Positions 8,257 through 16,688 of a DNA stretch of 64,000 nucleotides are shown here, one piece after another. A model generated the notes under the pieces. That model was not told where the DNA came from. It did no database searches and saw nothing but the letters and a program-made list of their open reading frames with translations. A program made the translations under genes and the position numbers. The DNA is taken from assembly GCF_041807905.1 (NCBI RefSeq), contig NZ_JBGVSA010000006.1, positions 1 through 64,000 of the forward strand, given 5' to 3'. Every line of letters starts with the position of its first letter. Within the stretch, counting starts at the first letter, position 1. The DNA is from JBGVSA01 sp041807905. Its GTDB lineage: Bacteria; Pseudomonadota; Gammaproteobacteria; Burkholderiales; Rhodocyclaceae.

Positions 8257-8916
8257 CTACTCGGCGTAAGCCCACAGTTCCGACAGCTTGCTGCCGTCGT
8301 CCAGCACCAGCCGCAGAACCGCCGGCGCATAGTCCGCGTCGCCGATGATCAGGCCGTCCAGGCTGGCCGGCAGTGCGCAGCCGCTGGTGCTCAGCGACAG
8401 CTTGCGGGCACCCTGTACGACTTCGGTGCCGATCGTGCCGCCGATGCGGCAGGCGCCGGTGCCGATGGCAGCGATCCTGCCATCCGCCGTAAGCGCAAAG
8501 GCCGCAGCCTTGCCATCCACCGACGCCACGTAGCTCCCCGCGAGCGCCGCCAGCTCCATCGTCTTGTTCGCAACCGCGCTGCTGCGCAGAAAGCTGACGC
8601 TGGTGTCGCTGGATGCTGCCGGCGTGCGCGACCACTTGCCATCGGTCGTGCGGCGATATATGGCCGTCGCGAGCGCGTTGGCGTCATCGACGATCAGCGT
8701 GCGCGAACCATCCGCCGCGCTGTAGTACTGGCCGAGGACCGGCGCGGATTCTTCACCCATGACGACGGCGTAGGTGCCCGGCGACAGGTCGGCGACCGAT
8801 ACCGACGGCGCAGAGGACGATTGCGCATTGCTCGCATCGCTGTCGTTGCCGTTGTCGTCGCAGGCAGCCAGTGCGAGGCACAGCATTGCGCTCGCGGCCA
8901 GAGAGGTCTTGTTCAT
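8257..8916 (-). CDS. Hypothetical lipoprotein
   Basis: A 219-aa protein with a lipoprotein signal peptide: MNKTSLAASAMLCLALAAC, lipobox LAAC with lipidated Cys19, followed by DDNGNDSD. The two Asp after the Cys would favour inner-membrane retention under the E. coli +2 rule, which may not apply here. The mature part is Ser/Ala/Gly-rich with beta-strand character and two later cysteines (GACRIGG and SGCALPA). No family recognised. Start 8916 has a GTGAGG ribosome site. It lies 8 nt after the SurE-like gene in one operon, so the two probably act together in the envelope. Confidence 0.7.
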   Translation of the reverse strand: MNKTSLAASAMLCLALAACDDNGNDSDASNAQSSSAPSVSVADLSPGTYAVVMGEESAPVLGQYYSAADGSRTLIVDDANALATAIYRRTTDGKWSRTPAASSDTSVSFLRSSAVANKTMELAALAGSYVASVDGKAAAFALTADGRIAAIGTGACRIGGTIGTEVVQGARKLSLSTSGCALPASLDGLIIGDADYAPAVLRLVLDDGSKLSELWAYAE

Positions 8917-8924
8917 GGCGAGCC

Positions 8925-9914
8925 TCACTTGATGAGGTCACGCAGACGCAGGCGCAGCCATGCCTGGCCTTGCGGCTTGTGTTCGAAGCCGATCTGCATG
9001 GCGGTCACCGAAATCCTGGTTTGCGAGACGACCGCTTCGTTATCAGCCTGGGTGGCATCCGGCGTGGCGGTAGCGTTGCTCATCGAGACGCCCGGGTAGG
9101 GGTAGCTGCCCAGACCGTAGGCCTTGGCGATGGGGTCGGTCGACAGATCAGCGACGAACTTCATCTGGTAGAGGTCGTAGGTGCCAAAGCGCGTGAAGGC
9201 CCACGACGGATTGCTCAGATCCTTGGGGAAGTTCACGTTCAGCGCTACGCCTGCCGGCAGCAGGGCGCTCGAACCGGCCTTGGCGCGCAGCGCGTCGAGC
9301 AGGGTCAGCGTGAGCCTGGCGACGGTGACGGACGCCGCATTCGCCAGACCGGTGTTGTCGGCGGTGGTGGCGTCGGCGCTCAGGGCGATCGAGGGCAGGC
9401 CGCGTGCGGCGGCGAACTGGGCGTTGCTGACGGTGCCCGAGCCATTGACGATGCTGCCTACGTTCTGGCCTTCGTTCGGGCCCGACAGGACCAGGTCGGG
9501 CGCCTTGTTCCAGCGCTTGATGGCGACCACGTCCAGACCGTACATGGTGGCCATGACCGGCGTGCCGTTCACGTAGTAATAGTCACCGTTGGTGAAGCCC
9601 GATCGGGTCATCGCCCCGGCGCCCGGGTCGCCGGCCGAAGCCGCGCCGTTCAGGCAGCCGCCGGTCTTGCTGTCGGCGTTGGACGTCGACAATGGGGTGA
9701 GCGGGGTGAAGTACTTGACCGCAGCCCCCATACCGCTCTGGCCGGTGCAGGGCACCGACACGATGACGTCGTGGCCCTGGGCCTTGAGTGCTTCGTACAA
9801 CGCCTTGACGTTGCTCGTCAGGCCGTCGTCGTTGGTCAGCACGATGTTCAGGGCGAACGCGGGCGTGGCAAGGGCGCAGGCCGACATGGCCAGTGCGAGG
9901 TGTTTCAGTTTCAC
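8925..9914 (-). CDS. surE: Exported SurE-family nucleotidase/phosphatase
   Basis: About 329 aa with a SurE fold. The metal-binding NDDG motif comes immediately after a signal peptide (KLKHLALAMSACALATPAFA), followed by the SGPNEGQNVG motif (family SGxNxGxN) and a GLPSIALS segment. Cytosolic SurE proteins dephosphorylate nucleoside 5'- and 3'-monophosphates; this one is predicted to be periplasmic. I choose the GTG at 9914 because a GGAGAG ribosome site lies about 7 nt upstream and it leaves a clean signal peptide; an ATG at 9947 is the alternative. A roughly 50-residue Gly/Ser-rich insertion follows the nucleotide-binding region. Transcribed away from the TetR gene at 10036. Confidence 0.8.
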   Translation of the reverse strand: MKLKHLALAMSACALATPAFALNIVLTNDDGLTSNVKALYEALKAQGHDVIVSVPCTGQSGMGAAVKYFTPLTPLSTSNADSKTGGCLNGAASAGDPGAGAMTRSGFTNGDYYYVNGTPVMATMYGLDVVAIKRWNKAPDLVLSGPNEGQNVGSIVNGSGTVSNAQFAAARGLPSIALSADATTADNTGLANAASVTVARLTLTLLDALRAKAGSSALLPAGVALNVNFPKDLSNPSWAFTRFGTYDLYQMKFVADLSTDPIAKAYGLGSYPYPGVSMSNATATPDATQADNEAVVSQTRISVTAMQIGFEHKPQGQAWLRLRLRDLIK

Positions 9915-9952
9915 GGGGCTCTCTCCGCGGTGTTGGAAGGCCCGCATCAAAA

Positions 9953-9968
9953 CATACGGAAATGTATC
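9953..9968. promoter_or_regulatory. Candidate TetR operator between surE-like and tetR genes
   Basis: Imperfect inverted repeat with half-sites ATAC and GTAT separated by 6 bp, extending to ACATAC/GTATCT with one mismatch. It lies in the 121-bp divergent promoter region of a TetR regulator, where autoregulatory operators usually sit. Assignment rests on position and symmetry only. Confidence 0.35.
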
Positions 9969-10035
9969 TTTTATGAAGGTGGGCTCAACCGTGACGGTGC
10001 GATCCGCCTGCGGCGCGTGACGCTAGAATCGCGTC

Positions 10036-10644
10036 ATGGTGCCTCCCCAACCGCGCGCGGATTCAACCCGCCAGCTCCTGCTCGACGTCACCGCAAAGAT
10101 CCTCGCCAGCGAAGGCTACGCCGCGCTCAGCGAGGAATACCTGTGCCAGCAGAGCGGACTGAGCCGGGGCGCGCTGCGTTATCACTTTCCGGCCGGGCGC
10201 TACGATTTGCTGCCCGCTTTTGCCGAGAACGTCGTGGCCGGACAGGCCGCGCGCCTGGCGCCTCTGGGCCCGTTGCCCGCGCGTGAGCGCCTGTACCTTG
10301 TATTGATGAGCATGCGAGACAAGCCGCCTTCGGCATCGACCGTTGCCCTGCTCGAACTGTGGATGGCCGCGCGTGGGGATCGCCGCTTGCTGCAATCGCT
10401 TGAACCCATCATGGATCGCGCGCTCGGCCAGATGCTTGGCAGCGATGGCGACGATGGGAGCGATGCCGAAGTCCTCGCGTTGCGCATCGTCGTGCACGGC
10501 GCGAGCCTGTATGCCTTCAGCGCCGGGTTTTCTCCCGAACGCCTGAACGCCGCGATCATCTGGCTGCTGTCGAAGCTGCCGCCGCCGCAATCGCTGCAAG
10601 ACAGGCTGGCCGCACTCAACGCACTGCGGGCGGCCAACCACTAG
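10036..10644 (+). CDS. TetR-family transcriptional regulator
   Basis: A 202-aa protein with an N-terminal TetR HTH (residues about 10-57: STRQLLLDVTAKILASEGYAAL, then GLSRGALRYHFPAGRYDLL), and a helical C-terminal ligand/dimer domain (LALRIVVHGASLYAFSAGF). TetR proteins usually repress adjacent divergent genes until a small ligand binds. The divergent neighbours are the SurE-like and lipoprotein genes, so these are the likeliest targets. The metallophosphoesterase gene follows 41 nt downstream on the same strand and may be cotranscribed. Confidence 0.85.
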   Translation: MVPPQPRADSTRQLLLDVTAKILASEGYAALSEEYLCQQSGLSRGALRYHFPAGRYDLLPAFAENVVAGQAARLAPLGPLPARERLYLVLMSMRDKPPSASTVALLELWMAARGDRRLLQSLEPIMDRALGQMLGSDGDDGSDAEVLALRIVVHGASLYAFSAGFSPERLNAAIIWLLSKLPPPQSLQDRLAALNALRAANH

Positions 10645-10685
10645 GGCCGCGCACCGCGTGGCCCGCCGATCTCGAAGGGGGCACC

Positions 10686-11477
10686 ATGCTGATTGCCCAG
10701 ATCTCCGATTCACACGTCGTACCCGCCGGAGGCCTTGCCTCGGGCATCGTCGACACAGGGCGCATGCTGGCCGACTGCGTGCGCACGCTGGTTGCCTTTT
10801 CTCCACGCCCCGACTTGCTTGTGCTGACCGGAGATCTCGTCGATACGGGCGCCCCGGAGGAATACAGTCGTCTGCGCGAATTGCTCCAACCGCTCGGCAT
10901 GCCGATGCTGGCGATTCCCGGTAACCACGACGAACGTGCCGCCATGCGCGCGGCATTCGCCGATCAAGGCTGGTTCGAGGACGAGGAGTTCCTGCATTAC
11001 GTCGTGCAGCGCGGCGCATTGCGCGTCGTGGCGCTCGATACGGTGGTGCCGGGAGAAGGCCGCGGAGAGCTATGTCCGCGCCGGCTGGCGTGGCTGGCAC
11101 GAACGCTCGCCGCGCAGCCTTCGATGCCGACGCTGGTGTTGATGCACCATCCGCCGTTCGAGACGGGCATCGGTTTCATGGATGCGCTCGGGCTGACGGG
11201 GCGCGATGCGTTCGAGGAAGTGGTGGCCAGGCATTCGCAGATTCGCCTGATCCTGTGCGGGCACCTGCATCGCAGCATCCAGACCACCGTCAGTGGGTGT
11301 CGCGTGCTGACCGCACCGAGCCCGGCGCATCAGGTCACGCTCGACCTGCGCGCCGACGGGCCGGAGACGTTCATCATGGAGCCGCCGGGCTTCATGCTTC
11401 ATCGGTGGACCGGGCGGCAGTTCGTCTCGCACCTCGCCTTCACCGGCCCGTTTGCAGGGCCATATCCCTTTGCCTGA
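10686..11477 (+). CDS. Metallophosphoesterase, CpdA/GpdQ type
   Basis: A 263-aa calcineurin-like phosphoesterase. All five metal motifs are visible in order: DSH (AQISDSHV), GDLVD, GNHDE, HHPPF and GHLHR. This arrangement is that of class III cyclic-nucleotide phosphodiesterase CpdA and glycerophosphodiesterase GpdQ. The substrate could be cAMP or a phosphodiester. No signal peptide, so cytoplasmic. Downstream of the TetR gene, hence possibly part of the same regulated unit with another phosphoester enzyme (SurE-like) across the divergent promoter. Confidence 0.85.
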   Translation: MLIAQISDSHVVPAGGLASGIVDTGRMLADCVRTLVAFSPRPDLLVLTGDLVDTGAPEEYSRLRELLQPLGMPMLAIPGNHDERAAMRAAFADQGWFEDEEFLHYVVQRGALRVVALDTVVPGEGRGELCPRRLAWLARTLAAQPSMPTLVLMHHPPFETGIGFMDALGLTGRDAFEEVVARHSQIRLILCGHLHRSIQTTVSGCRVLTAPSPAHQVTLDLRADGPETFIMEPPGFMLHRWTGRQFVSHLAFTGPFAGPYPFA

Positions 11478-11537
11478 GTGAAATCCTGCCGGCGGGCGCT
11501 ATGTAGCGAAAACAATAGCGTGGTGAAGGCCCCCGCG

Positions 11538-11966
11538 TCAGACAGGGACGCCGATGATGACCGACGAAGCCTTGATGACCGCCGTCGCCGGCGCGCCGAC
11601 GGCGAGCCCCAGTTCGTTCGCCGCCTCGCGCGTGATGCTGGCCGAGACGATGTTGCCATCTGCCAGTTCGACGCCTACTTCCGCGCTGACGGGACCGAGC
11701 GTGAGCTTGGTGATGGTGCCGGCAAGGCAATTCCGGGCTGACAGTCTCACGCCGCTGCCTTCGGTCATGATCATCACGCTGGACGCCTTGACGAGCGCTA
11801 CCACGGGCTTTCCGACGGCCAGGCCGAGCGAAGTGGCGCTGGCCTGCGTGATGGTGGCCACCAGCCTGCTGCCGCCGGCCGTGGTGATCTCGGCCTCGGC
11901 GCTGACAGGACCGAGGGCCAGCGCGCTGACGGTCCCTTCAAAGATGTTGCGGGCGCTGATTTTCAT
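11538..11966 (-). CDS. Double-Mop (TOBE) molybdate-binding protein
   Basis: A 142-aa protein of two tandem Mop/TOBE domains. Each begins with a SARN motif (ISARNIFEGTV at residue 3 and LSARNCLAGTI near 75) and contains a GPVSAE segment and a KASSV(M/I)I end. Molbindins of this type form hexamers that store or buffer molybdate or tungstate in the cytoplasm. Start 11966 has a GAAAGG ribosome site. It is divergent from modE with a ModE operator between them, so probably ModE-controlled. The two halves are visibly duplicated. Confidence 0.88.
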   Translation of the reverse strand: MKISARNIFEGTVSALALGPVSAEAEITTAGGSRLVATITQASATSLGLAVGKPVVALVKASSVMIMTEGSGVRLSARNCLAGTITKLTLGPVSAEVGVELADGNIVSASITREAANELGLAVGAPATAVIKASSVIIGVPV

Positions 11967-12087
11967 GCGGCGGCCTTTCACGTTGAGCTGCGACGAATGT
12001 CCATCAGCGTATTGGCTGGCCCCGGGATGACGCAACCATAGGGATTCAATGTGAACGGTATTTCGAATCGTGGACTTGGCTTGATAT

Positions 12088-12111
12088 CGCTATTTACATG
12101 AGAATATAGCG
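12088..12111. promoter_or_regulatory. ModE operator
   Basis: A 24-bp inverted repeat with outer arms CGCTAT and ATAGCG around an AT-rich centre. This matches the known ModE box architecture (CG-TAT half-sites). It sits 28 bp upstream of modE and 122 bp upstream of the divergent double-Mop gene, so ModE-molybdate probably controls both units and itself. Confidence 0.8.
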
Positions 12112-12138
12112 GTTTTCGGCGCAGCATGGTGGCGAGGC

Positions 12139-12948
12139 ATGACCCAGAAGATGATTGGCCGTTTCGGCGTGGACCTTGGTGGTGGCAGTTTCCTGGGCGA
12201 CACGCGCATCCGCCTGCTCGAAGCGATCGAATTGCATGGCTCGATCTCGCAGGCGGCGCGGGCCGTACCGCTGTCATACAAGGCGGCCTGGGAGGCGGTC
12301 GATGCGATGAACAATCTCGCCGATTCGCCATTGGTCGAGCGTGCCGTGGGCGGCAAGCACGGCGGCGGCACCTCGCTGACCGCATATGGCAAGCGGGTGG
12401 TCGCGTTGTATCGCGCGATGGAAGCCGAGACCCAGCGTGCGCTCGATCGCGTGGTGGCTTCGCTCGACGATCCGGCCGCCGAAGATCCGCAGACGATGCG
12501 CCGCCTGTTGCGCAGCGTGGGTGTCACGCCCAGCGCCCGCAATCAGTTCGTCGGGCCGGTGACGACGCTGCGCGCCGGCGAGGTGACGGTGGAAGTCGGC
12601 ATCCGTTTCGACGGCACGCACGAGATCGTCGCGCAGATCTCGCGCGAAGGCGCCGAGCAATTGCAGCTCGGACTGGGGCGCGAGTTGCACGCATGGGTGA
12701 ATGCCTCGGCGGTGATCCTCATGACCGATGACAGCACGCGGATTTCCGCCCGCAACCAATTGTGGGGAGAGGTCGTGCGCGTGCACGAAGGCCCGGTGTC
12801 GGTCGACGTGGTGCTGGCCCTGCCAGCCGGCCGCACAGTGAGCGCGCTGATCACGCGCGAATCGCTCCACGAGCTTGCCTTGCGCGAAGGCACGCGAGCC
12901 TGTGCGGTGTTCAAGGCATCGAGCGTGATGCTGTGCGCATTCGATTGA
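12139..12948 (+). CDS. modE: Molybdate-responsive regulator ModE
   Basis: A 269-aa protein: N-terminal LysR-like winged HTH (residues about 20-85, with IRLLEAIELHGSISQAARAVPLSYKAAWEAVDAMNN, identical in layout to ModE) and two C-terminal Mop/TOBE domains starting with PSARNQFVGPV and ISARNQLWGEV. Binding of molybdate to the Mop pair converts the dimer to a DNA-binding repressor of modABC and activator of some molybdoenzyme genes. The full-length form (HTH plus di-Mop) is present. First gene of modE-modA-modB-modC; an operator lies just upstream. Confidence 0.95.
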   Translation: MTQKMIGRFGVDLGGGSFLGDTRIRLLEAIELHGSISQAARAVPLSYKAAWEAVDAMNNLADSPLVERAVGGKHGGGTSLTAYGKRVVALYRAMEAETQRALDRVVASLDDPAAEDPQTMRRLLRSVGVTPSARNQFVGPVTTLRAGEVTVEVGIRFDGTHEIVAQISREGAEQLQLGLGRELHAWVNASAVILMTDDSTRISARNQLWGEVVRVHEGPVSVDVVLALPAGRTVSALITRESLHELALREGTRACAVFKASSVMLCAFD

Positions 12949-12977
12949 TGGTGTCCCTCTCAAGAAAGGTGTCCGTG

Positions 12978-13721
12978 ATGAAGAAGCTGTATGTCGTGCT
13001 GGCCCTGACGGCCTGGACCGGTCTAGCCGCGGCCGCGGAAGTGAAGGTGGCCGTGGCGGCCAATTTCACCGCGCCGATGCAGAAGATCGCTGCCGATTTC
13101 GAAAAGGACACCGGGCACAAGGCCATCGTATCGACGGGCGCGACGGGCGCGTTCTATGCGCAGATCAAGAACGGTGCGCCGTTCGAGGTGTTCCTTTCCG
13201 CCGATGACGAAACGCCCGCCAGGCTCGAAGCCGAAGGCGCGGGCGTGAAGGGCTCGCGCTTCACCTATGCCATCGGCAAGCTCGTGTTGTGGAGCGCCAG
13301 GCCGGGCTATGTCGACGATAAAGGTGAGGTGCTCAAGCGCGGCGATTTCGCCAAGTTGTCGATCGCCAATCCGAAGACCGCGCCGTACGGTGCGGCTGGC
13401 GTGGAAGTGATGAAGAAGCTCGGCGTCTTCGACAGCCTGCAACCCAAGGTCGTGCAGGGCGAGAACATCTCGCAGGCATTCCAGTTCGTGAGCACGGGCA
13501 ACGCGGAACTCGGTTTCGTCGCGCTGTCGCAGGTGTGGCAGGATGGCGCGCTCAAGTCGGGATCGGCCTGGGTGGTGCCGCAGGCTGACTATTCGCTGAT
13601 CCGCCAGGACGCGATCCTGCTCTCCAACGGCGCAGGCAAGCCGGCGGCCGAGGCGCTGCTCAAGTATCTGAAGGGCGAGAAGGCGCAGGCCGTGATCAAG
13701 TCTTTCGGCTACGACTTCTGA
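12978..13721 (+). CDS. modA: Molybdate ABC transporter substrate-binding protein ModA
   Basis: A 247-aa periplasmic protein with signal peptide MKKLYVVLALTAWTGLAAAA. Characteristic ModA segments: VAVAANFTAPMQKIAADFEKDTGH, then STGATGAFYAQIKNGAPFEVFLSAD, and AELGFVALSQV near the C-terminus. It captures molybdate or tungstate and delivers it to ModB. The start at 12978 has an AAAGG ribosome site; longer frame extensions overlap modE and look non-coding. Lies 29 nt after modE and 13 nt before modB. Confidence 0.95.
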   Translation: MKKLYVVLALTAWTGLAAAAEVKVAVAANFTAPMQKIAADFEKDTGHKAIVSTGATGAFYAQIKNGAPFEVFLSADDETPARLEAEGAGVKGSRFTYAIGKLVLWSARPGYVDDKGEVLKRGDFAKLSIANPKTAPYGAAGVEVMKKLGVFDSLQPKVVQGENISQAFQFVSTGNAELGFVALSQVWQDGALKSGSAWVVPQADYSLIRQDAILLSNGAGKPAAEALLKYLKGEKAQAVIKSFGYDF

Positions 13722-13734
13722 TCGGGGAGGACAG

Positions 13735-14415
13735 ATGCTGGAGTCCCATGACTGGTCGGCGATCTGGCTGACCCTGCGGTTGGCGCTCACCGTCACTGCT
13801 CTGTTGCTGGTGATGGGAACGCCGCTGGCGTGGTGGCTGGCCAATACCCGGTCGCGTCTGCGCGGCGCGGTGAGCGCACTGGTGTCGATGCCATTGGTCT
13901 TGCCGCCGACCGTGCTGGGTTTCTATCTGTTGCTGCTGATGGGACCGCACGGCTTTATCGGCAGGCTGACGCAGGCAAGCGGGTTGGGGCTCCTGCCGTT
14001 CACGTTCTGGGGGCTGGTGGTGGCATCGACTTTCTATTCGATGCCCTTCGTGGTGCAGCCGATCCAGAACGCCATCGAAGCCGTCGGAACGCGTCCGCGC
14101 GAAGTCGCGGCGACCCTGCGCGCCTCGCCGTGGGACGCATTCTGGTCGGTGGTGGTGCCACTGGCGCGCCCAGGTTTCCTGACTGCCGCCATCCTGGGCT
14201 TTGCCCACACGGTGGGTGAGTTCGGCGTGGTGCTGATGATCGGCGGCAACATTCCCGGGCAGACGCGCGTGGTCTCGGTGCAGATCTTCGATCATGTCGA
14301 AGCGCTGGAATACGCGCAGGCGCATTGGCTGGCCGGCGGCATGGTCGCGTTTTCGTTCCTGGTGCTGCTGGCGCTGTATACGCTCAATCCGGATTCGCGC
14401 TGGAGAGGCGCATGA
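13735..14415 (+). CDS. modB: Molybdate ABC transporter permease ModB
   Basis: A 226-aa inner-membrane permease with about five transmembrane segments. The ABC-permease cytoplasmic loop (EAA-like) is seen at EAVGTRPREVAATLRASPWDAFWSVVVPLARPG. The MPLVLPPTVLGFYLL and HTVGEFGVVLMIGGN stretches are typical of ModB. The stop overlaps the modC start by ATGA. Confidence 0.95.
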   Translation: MLESHDWSAIWLTLRLALTVTALLLVMGTPLAWWLANTRSRLRGAVSALVSMPLVLPPTVLGFYLLLLMGPHGFIGRLTQASGLGLLPFTFWGLVVASTFYSMPFVVQPIQNAIEAVGTRPREVAATLRASPWDAFWSVVVPLARPGFLTAAILGFAHTVGEFGVVLMIGGNIPGQTRVVSVQIFDHVEALEYAQAHWLAGGMVAFSFLVLLALYTLNPDSRWRGA

Positions 14416-15491
14416 GCGAAGAACTTTCCATCGCTGTCCGCCACGCGTTTGCCGATTTTTCGCTCGACGTCGACCTGCGCCTGCCGGGCCGTGGCGTCAC
14501 GGTGCTGTTCGGACATTCGGGCTCCGGCAAAACGACACTGCTGCGCTGCGTGGCCGGCCTCGAACGCGCGCCTCGCGCCCGCATCGCGCTCAACGGCGAC
14601 TGTTGGCAGGACGACAACGGACATTTCGTGCCGACGTGGCAGCGCAGCGTCGGTTACGTGTTCCAGGAGGCAAGCCTGTTTGCCCACCTGGACGTGCGCG
14701 CCAATCTTGCATACGGCATGAAGCGCGCACTCGGTTCGGCGGGGCAGGACGACATCCTTCGCATGGCGCAGCGCTTTGGCATTGACCCTCTCCTGAGCCG
14801 ACGTCCGGCAGGCTTGTCGGGCGGCGAGCGCCAGCGCGTTGCGATCGCGCGCGCCTTGCTCACGCGTCCGCGGCTGCTGCTGATGGATGAACCCCTGTCG
14901 GCGCTGGACGCTGCGCGCAAGGAAGAGATCCTTCCGTATCTCGAAGCGCTGCACGATGAACTGGACATCCCCGTGCTGTACGTGACGCACCAGATCGAAG
15001 AAGCCGCGCGATTGGCCGATCACCTGGTGTTGATGGAGCAGGGCCGGGTCACGAGCAGCGGCCCGCTCGACAGTACGCTGGCACGGCTCGACCTGCCCCT
15101 GGCGCGCAACCAGGACGCTGGTGTGGTGATCGAAACGCACGTGCTCGGCCACGATGCTGACTGGCACCTCACGCAACTGGGTTTTGCGGGAGGCGAACTG
15201 TGGGTGTCGGAACGTCCGTTCCCGATCGGCCGTGCGGTGCGGGTGCGCATTCTCGCGCGCGACGTAAGCGTGGCGCATTCGGCTGTGCATGACTCCAGCA
15301 TCCAGAACCGCTTTGCATGTACGTTGGCCGGCATTGCACCAGCCGACGATCCGGCGCAATGCCTGCTCGCACTGGATGCCGGTGGCGTGCCGTTAGTGGC
15401 GCGCATCACGCGTCGCGCAGCGGATCAACTGGGCCTGACCGTGGGCGCGCAGGTGTGGGCACAGGTCAAGGCGGTCGCACTGCTCGAATAG
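14412..15491 (+). CDS. modC: Molybdate ABC transporter ATPase ModC
   Basis: A 359-aa ATPase. Walker A GHSGSGKTT (Lys40), signature LSGGERQ, Walker B LLLMDEPLSALD, switch His in LYVTHQ. A C-terminal Mop/TOBE domain (about 290-356) begins after SSIQNRFACTLAGI and carries ARITRRAADQLGL, giving molybdate-dependent trans-inhibition in homologues. Starts within the modB stop, so translation is coupled. Last gene of the molybdate operon. Confidence 0.95.
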   Translation: MSEELSIAVRHAFADFSLDVDLRLPGRGVTVLFGHSGSGKTTLLRCVAGLERAPRARIALNGDCWQDDNGHFVPTWQRSVGYVFQEASLFAHLDVRANLAYGMKRALGSAGQDDILRMAQRFGIDPLLSRRPAGLSGGERQRVAIARALLTRPRLLLMDEPLSALDAARKEEILPYLEALHDELDIPVLYVTHQIEEAARLADHLVLMEQGRVTSSGPLDSTLARLDLPLARNQDAGVVIETHVLGHDADWHLTQLGFAGGELWVSERPFPIGRAVRVRILARDVSVAHSAVHDSSIQNRFACTLAGIAPADDPAQCLLALDAGGVPLVARITRRAADQLGLTVGAQVWAQVKAVALLE

Positions 15492-15689
15492 TCGGCTAGA
15501 AGGGCGGGAGACGGCGCGGTCGGGGGACGCAATGAAAGGGATGTCGACAGCGCGCCGGCGCTGAGCGGAGGCGGCGCGATGCCGGCGGACATGACGGCTC
15601 GATACGCTGCTGGGCGCGATCGCACCTGTCCCGCCTGTGCACGGCGGGCAAGGTGCGGAGTGCGGCTCGCCGCATCGCGATCGGCCGGT

Positions 15690-16460
15690 TCAGGTGCGCG
15701 CGCCGCGGCGGCGCAGCATTCCAACAGCGGCTGCCGCGGCCAGTCCCAGTCCGAGCAATGCGGGCGATGCCGGCTCAGGCAACTGCGTGGTGCGGGGGCA
15801 GTTGGGCGTGCAGTTTGCGACGATATTGGGTTCTGTCAGGCTGGTGCCGTACTGGAACGACACATTGCTGATCATGCCCAGTGTGAATCCCTGCGGCAGC
15901 CCGGTCAGGACGAAGTCCACCGCGTTCTTGATGAGGCCGGCGGTGTCGATGCCGCCGTTGTCGTTGGCGGTCGTATCGCTGAGCGTCGTGATGCCGTACT
16001 GGATACCGTCCACGCTGTCCGGCCCTTGCAGGTTGGTGCCGCCGAACAGGTTGTTGCCACTGAAATACCCTGACGAATAAACCGACTGTTTGCCGGCAAA
16101 GCCGCCACCGAGCTGATTGTCATAGGCCCATTCGCCGCCGACGGCTCCGCCCGGATCGGTAGGAACGGCCGGACCGTGGATGACTGAACTGCCCGGCGCA
16201 AGGATGGCCGATACGGCGGTCAGCGTCGGATTGCCGACGATATTGAAGATGACGCCAGTCAGTATCTGCGACGGCGAGGACGGGTCGCCCGTCCCGGTGT
16301 TGGTCAGCCGGATGAGCAATTGATTGCCGGAGACATCGAAACTGACGGAGGCAGCGACCGCGCCGGGCGCCGTACTGAACACAACCGGCACTGCTTGCGC
16401 CTGAATGGCCATACCCGATAAAGCGAGCGCCACGGCCAACGGTATGGATCTTGGGCTCAT
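15690..16460 (-). CDS. PEP-CTERM sorting-domain exported protein
   Basis: A 256-aa protein with a signal peptide (SIPLAVALALSGMAIQAQA) and a C-terminal PEP-CTERM signal: LPEPASPALLGLGLAAAAAVGMLRRR, i.e. the PEP motif, a hydrophobic helix and an Arg cluster. Proteins of this class are cut and anchored by exosortase in exopolysaccharide-producing bacteria. The mature domain is beta-rich with a CTPNC pair before the sorting signal. Ribosome site AGGAG precedes the ATG. A good sigma-54 promoter lies 40 nt upstream. No exosortase gene is in this window. Its own function is unknown. Confidence 0.85.
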   Translation of the reverse strand: MSPRSIPLAVALALSGMAIQAQAVPVVFSTAPGAVAASVSFDVSGNQLLIRLTNTGTGDPSSPSQILTGVIFNIVGNPTLTAVSAILAPGSSVIHGPAVPTDPGGAVGGEWAYDNQLGGGFAGKQSVYSSGYFSGNNLFGGTNLQGPDSVDGIQYGITTLSDTTANDNGGIDTAGLIKNAVDFVLTGLPQGFTLGMISNVSFQYGTSLTEPNIVANCTPNCPRTTQLPEPASPALLGLGLAAAAAVGMLRRRGART

Positions 16461-16499
16461 GTTCTTACTCCTATGGATGCAAGCGGGTATGAGCCCCTA

Positions 16500-16516
16500 A
16501 GCAAGGCGCGTGCTGA
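16500..16516 (-). promoter_or_regulatory. Sigma-54 (-24/-12) promoter of PEP-CTERM gene
   Basis: On the minus strand the sequence reads AGCACG-CGCC-TTGCT, against consensus GGCACG-N4-TTGCW, with the correct 10-bp gap between the -24 and -12 dinucleotides. Only the first G of the -24 pair is changed. The predicted start point leaves about a 30-nt leader before the ribosome site. Confidence 0.55.
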
Positions 16517-16627
16517 TTTTCGCAATGTATTGTTTTATCGCGCGATTCGCGTGACTGGCATTTTCGTTTTTGCCCGATCTGTCAAAATCGCCGACAGAGT
16601 TGTTTATTAATCAATTGCTTGCTGGTA

Positions 16628-16673
16628 TTTGATGAGACCGGTTTCGTCAAATTGATCGTTGCCGAACGATCAA
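16628..16673. promoter_or_regulatory. Tandem inverted repeats, candidate upstream activator sites
   Basis: Two abutting inverted repeats. One at 16628-16651 has arms TTTGATGAGACC / GGTTTCGTCAAA (two mismatched pairs). One at 16652-16673 has perfect 9-bp arms TTGATCGTT / AACGATCAA around GCCG. They lie about 110-170 bp upstream of the sigma-54 promoter, where enhancer-binding regulators normally bind. Confidence 0.45.
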
Positions 16674-16688
16674 GAAGCAGGCCCAAAC

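Noticed and set aside
8871..10286. 471-codon plus-strand frame opposite the SurE-like gene
   Set aside because: Shadow of the SurE-family frame, which has a signal peptide and metal-site motifs.
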